Positions 42,348 to 44,032 of a stretch of 44,032 bases of DNA are shown piece by piece; position 1 is the first letter of the stretch, and each line of letters begins with the position of its first letter. The notes below the pieces were generated by a model that saw nothing but the letters and a program-made list of their open reading frames with translations, searched no databases and was not told where the DNA came from. A program made the translations under genes and the position numbers. The DNA lies in the IMG/VR virus record IMGVR_UViG_3300027861_000053, positions 1-44,032 of that record; one strand, 5' to 3'. This DNA comes from a virus.

Positions 42348-43887
42348 CTATTCTTATATTATTGATTACACAATCGGTTGATAATATAGTGGTAGCTACA
42401 GAGGCTGCGTTTTTCAAAGCGCTTTTAGTTACTAATAAAGGATCAATTATTCCTGATTTTATCATATCAACTGTCTTACCAGTTAATACATTTAAACCCC
42501 TCCCTTTGATCTTAGGTAGTTCTACATCTATTATGCCAGCATTTTCTAATATTGTCTTAAATGGCGCTGAAATAGCTTCTAGCAGTATACTTTCGCCTTT
42601 AGACTTAGATTTTATACTATTGCTAGCATTTAATAGTGCAATACCACCTCCTGGTACAATACCTTCTTTAATAGCAGCTTTAGTAGCGCAAACAGCATCT
42701 TCAACTCTATCCATTTTTTCTTTTAACTCAATATCTGAATTAGCACCTACTTTTACAACTGCAATTTTAGCAGCTAGCATAGCTAATCGTTTTTCAAGCC
42801 TTATTATTTCATCAGGAATCTTACATATAAGTAATTTATCCTTTATGTCTTTTATTATAGTGAGACAATCTTCGTTTATTTCTTGTAATTGAATTATAGT
42901 TTCTGTTTGGTCTGTAATAGACTTTAAACATGAACCTAGATGATCTATTTCAATTAAATCCATATCATCACCTAAATCTTCGTTTATAATAGTTGAACCT
43001 GTTAGAAGTGCTAAATCATCAAACATCTGTTTTCTGTTAACACCTAGCGTAGGCGCTTCAATTACATTAACTTTTATATTTCCTTTTGTTTTATTCATAG
43101 CTAATGCAGACAAAACTTCAGGACTTAAATCTCCTATAATTAATAAAGATTTACTATTTTTTATAACGTATTCTAACACACTTTGTATTTGCCTAATGCT
43201 TTCAACCGGAGATTCTATTAGTAAAACTAAAGGATTATTTAACTCAGCTGTATTTTTAGCTTTATTTGTTACAAAATGAGGACTTGATAATCCTTTAAAA
43301 TACTGTGAACCTTCTATAACCTCAAGTTCTGTTTTTCCACTTTGAGATTGATCCATCATAACAACACCGGTGTTATCAACAGATCTAAAAGCATCTGCTA
43401 TAATTTTACCTAGTTCACTATCATTATTTGTTGATATCGTTGCAATTTGGTCAATCATATCATCTTTAACTGGTAAAGATATTGATTCTAAATACTTAAT
43501 TACTTTTTCAGTTGCTGTATTTATACCTTCTTTTATTTCTCTAGAATTACTATTTTCTGAAACCTTATAGGCTTCAACTAATATAGCGTGTGCTAGAACT
43601 GTTGCGGTTGTTGTGCCATCACCAGCTTCTTTAACTGTTTTTCTAGCCGCTTGCTTTAGCAAACTACAACCTAAATTTTCTACAGGGTTTTTAAGTATAA
43701 CACTATCGGCTACTGTAACACCGTCTTTAGTTATAGTTGGAGATCCAAACGAATCTTCAAGCAAAACACATTTGCCGCTAGCCCCAAGTGTGGAGCTAAC
43801 AGCTTTTGTGAGTTTTTCTATACCTTTAAATACTTCATACTTAGCCTCGTCTCCAAAGCTAAGATTTTTTACTATCATGTCTGACAT
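42331..43887 (-). CDS. groEL: Chaperonin GroEL (cpn60), phage-encoded
   Basis: The 518-residue protein is recognisable throughout as GroEL. D55 in PTITKDGVTVA corresponds to E. coli D52, the ATP-binding loop D90-GTTT is intact, and D397 in RVEDAV corresponds to the ATPase-essential D398. KEGIVPGGGIALL also fits. It should therefore form a double ring and hydrolyse ATP. It is about 30 residues shorter than cellular GroEL, and the C-terminus ends INNIRIDESNR without the GGM repeats. Translation may begin at M1 or M4 (MIVKNLSFGDE resembles the usual GroEL start). It lies at the right end of the late block, immediately before groES. It would fold phage proteins, such as the capsid or large tail proteins. 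Confidence 0.95.
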   Translation of the reverse strand: MSDMIVKNLSFGDEAKYEVFKGIEKLTKAVSSTLGASGKCVLLEDSFGSPTITKDGVTVADSVILKNPVENLGCSLLKQAARKTVKEAGDGTTTATVLAHAILVEAYKVSENSNSREIKEGINTATEKVIKYLESISLPVKDDMIDQIATISTNNDSELGKIIADAFRSVDNTGVVMMDQSQSGKTELEVIEGSQYFKGLSSPHFVTNKAKNTAELNNPLVLLIESPVESIRQIQSVLEYVIKNSKSLLIIGDLSPEVLSALAMNKTKGNIKVNVIEAPTLGVNRKQMFDDLALLTGSTIINEDLGDDMDLIEIDHLGSCLKSITDQTETIIQLQEINEDCLTIIKDIKDKLLICKIPDEIIRLEKRLAMLAAKIAVVKVGANSDIELKEKMDRVEDAVCATKAAIKEGIVPGGGIALLNASNSIKSKSKGESILLEAISAPFKTILENAGIIDVELPKIKGRGLNVLTGKTVDMIKSGIIDPLLVTKSALKNAASVATTILSTDCVINNIRIDESNR

Positions 43888-43915
43888 AATTTTATTTGAT
43901 TAAATTTAATTTATT

Positions 43916-44032
43916 TTACTTAAAGGTCTTTACGACTTTTGGTCCATTAGCGAACTCTAGCTTTTTAGCGTAATGAGCAACTGATGAATCAATCGCTTGT
44001 TCTGCTCCTTCTAAAGTTTCACGCCTGGTTAC
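43916..44032 (-). CDS. C-terminal fragment of unknown protein, cut by window edge
   Basis: Reading leftwards from the right edge, 38 codons in frame give a helical segment (ETLEGAEQAIDSSVAHYAKK) and the ending PKVVKTFK before TAA at 43916-43918. The protein continues beyond the window. Its stop is 28 bases before the groEL start, and both are on the minus strand, so it is likely upstream in the same operon. No family can be named from this fragment. Confidence 0.6.
   Translation of the reverse strand, partial: VTRRETLEGAEQAIDSSVAHYAKKLEFANGPKVVKTFK

Noticed and set aside
1-44032. tRNA genes, CRISPR arrays, insertion sequences, integrase or attachment sites.
   Set aside because: No cloverleaf with the usual T-arm sequence, no regularly spaced repeats, and no transposase or integrase motif was found by reading; a tRNAscan or repeat search would be needed to exclude weak ones.

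Overview
The window looks like a 44 kb piece of a tailed, probably podovirus-like, double-stranded DNA phage genome whose host is most likely a marine member of the Bacteroidota (Flavobacteriia-like). The phage call rests on a contiguous set of large terminase, portal, scaffold-like, major capsid, head-tail connector, tail and internal virion genes. The host inference rests on strongly AT-rich DNA, A-rich gene leaders without Shine-Dalgarno sequences, a small protein resembling the gliding-motility motor subunit GldL, and a FISUMP-type domain in a tail protein. The broad order terminase, portal, capsid, connector, tail recalls crAss-like and related marine podoviruses, but I cannot assign a taxon from sequence alone.

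Layout: bases 1-4842 carry tightly overlapping plus-strand genes for nucleotide and DNA metabolism: two MazG-like pyrophosphohydrolases, a T7 endonuclease I-like resolvase, several tiny conserved-looking ORFs, and a compact class I ribonucleotide reductase (small subunit first, then large subunit). A bidirectional hairpin terminator at about 4.92 kb separates these from everything else, which lies on the minus strand and is read from the right edge leftwards.

In the order of transcription (right to left), the minus-strand block holds: a truncated unknown gene; groEL followed by groES; a small basic winged-helix-like protein; a cluster of small virion or accessory proteins, including a DUF6321-like basic protein; two zincin-motif proteins; a GldL-like membrane protein paired with a 3TM-type holin-like protein; small conserved proteins, including one built from two GroES-like domains; a terminase small-subunit candidate; terL; portal; scaffold-like protein; major capsid protein (bracketed by hairpin terminators); connectors; a 1638-residue tail protein with a FISUMP insertion; a second tail protein; a GNAT-like protein; three internal virion proteins, including one of 2644 residues; then a lysis cassette (T7 lysozyme-type amidase and a one-span holin candidate) and two unknown small genes.

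How the genes fit together: RNR, MazG proteins and endonuclease supply and process DNA precursors. GroEL/GroES probably fold virion proteins. The terminase-portal-capsid-tail block builds the particle. The large internal proteins are probably ejected at infection; the largest carries a zinc-protease motif and, unexpectedly, a segment resembling sigma-70 region 2. The most notable points are the GldL-like protein, the sigma-like segment, the double GroES-like protein beside a full GroEL/GroES pair, and a roughly 550-bp island of different codon use inside terL. DNA polymerase, helicase, primase and RNA polymerase are absent, so the genome continues beyond both edges. No tRNA, CRISPR array, insertion sequence or attachment site was seen.
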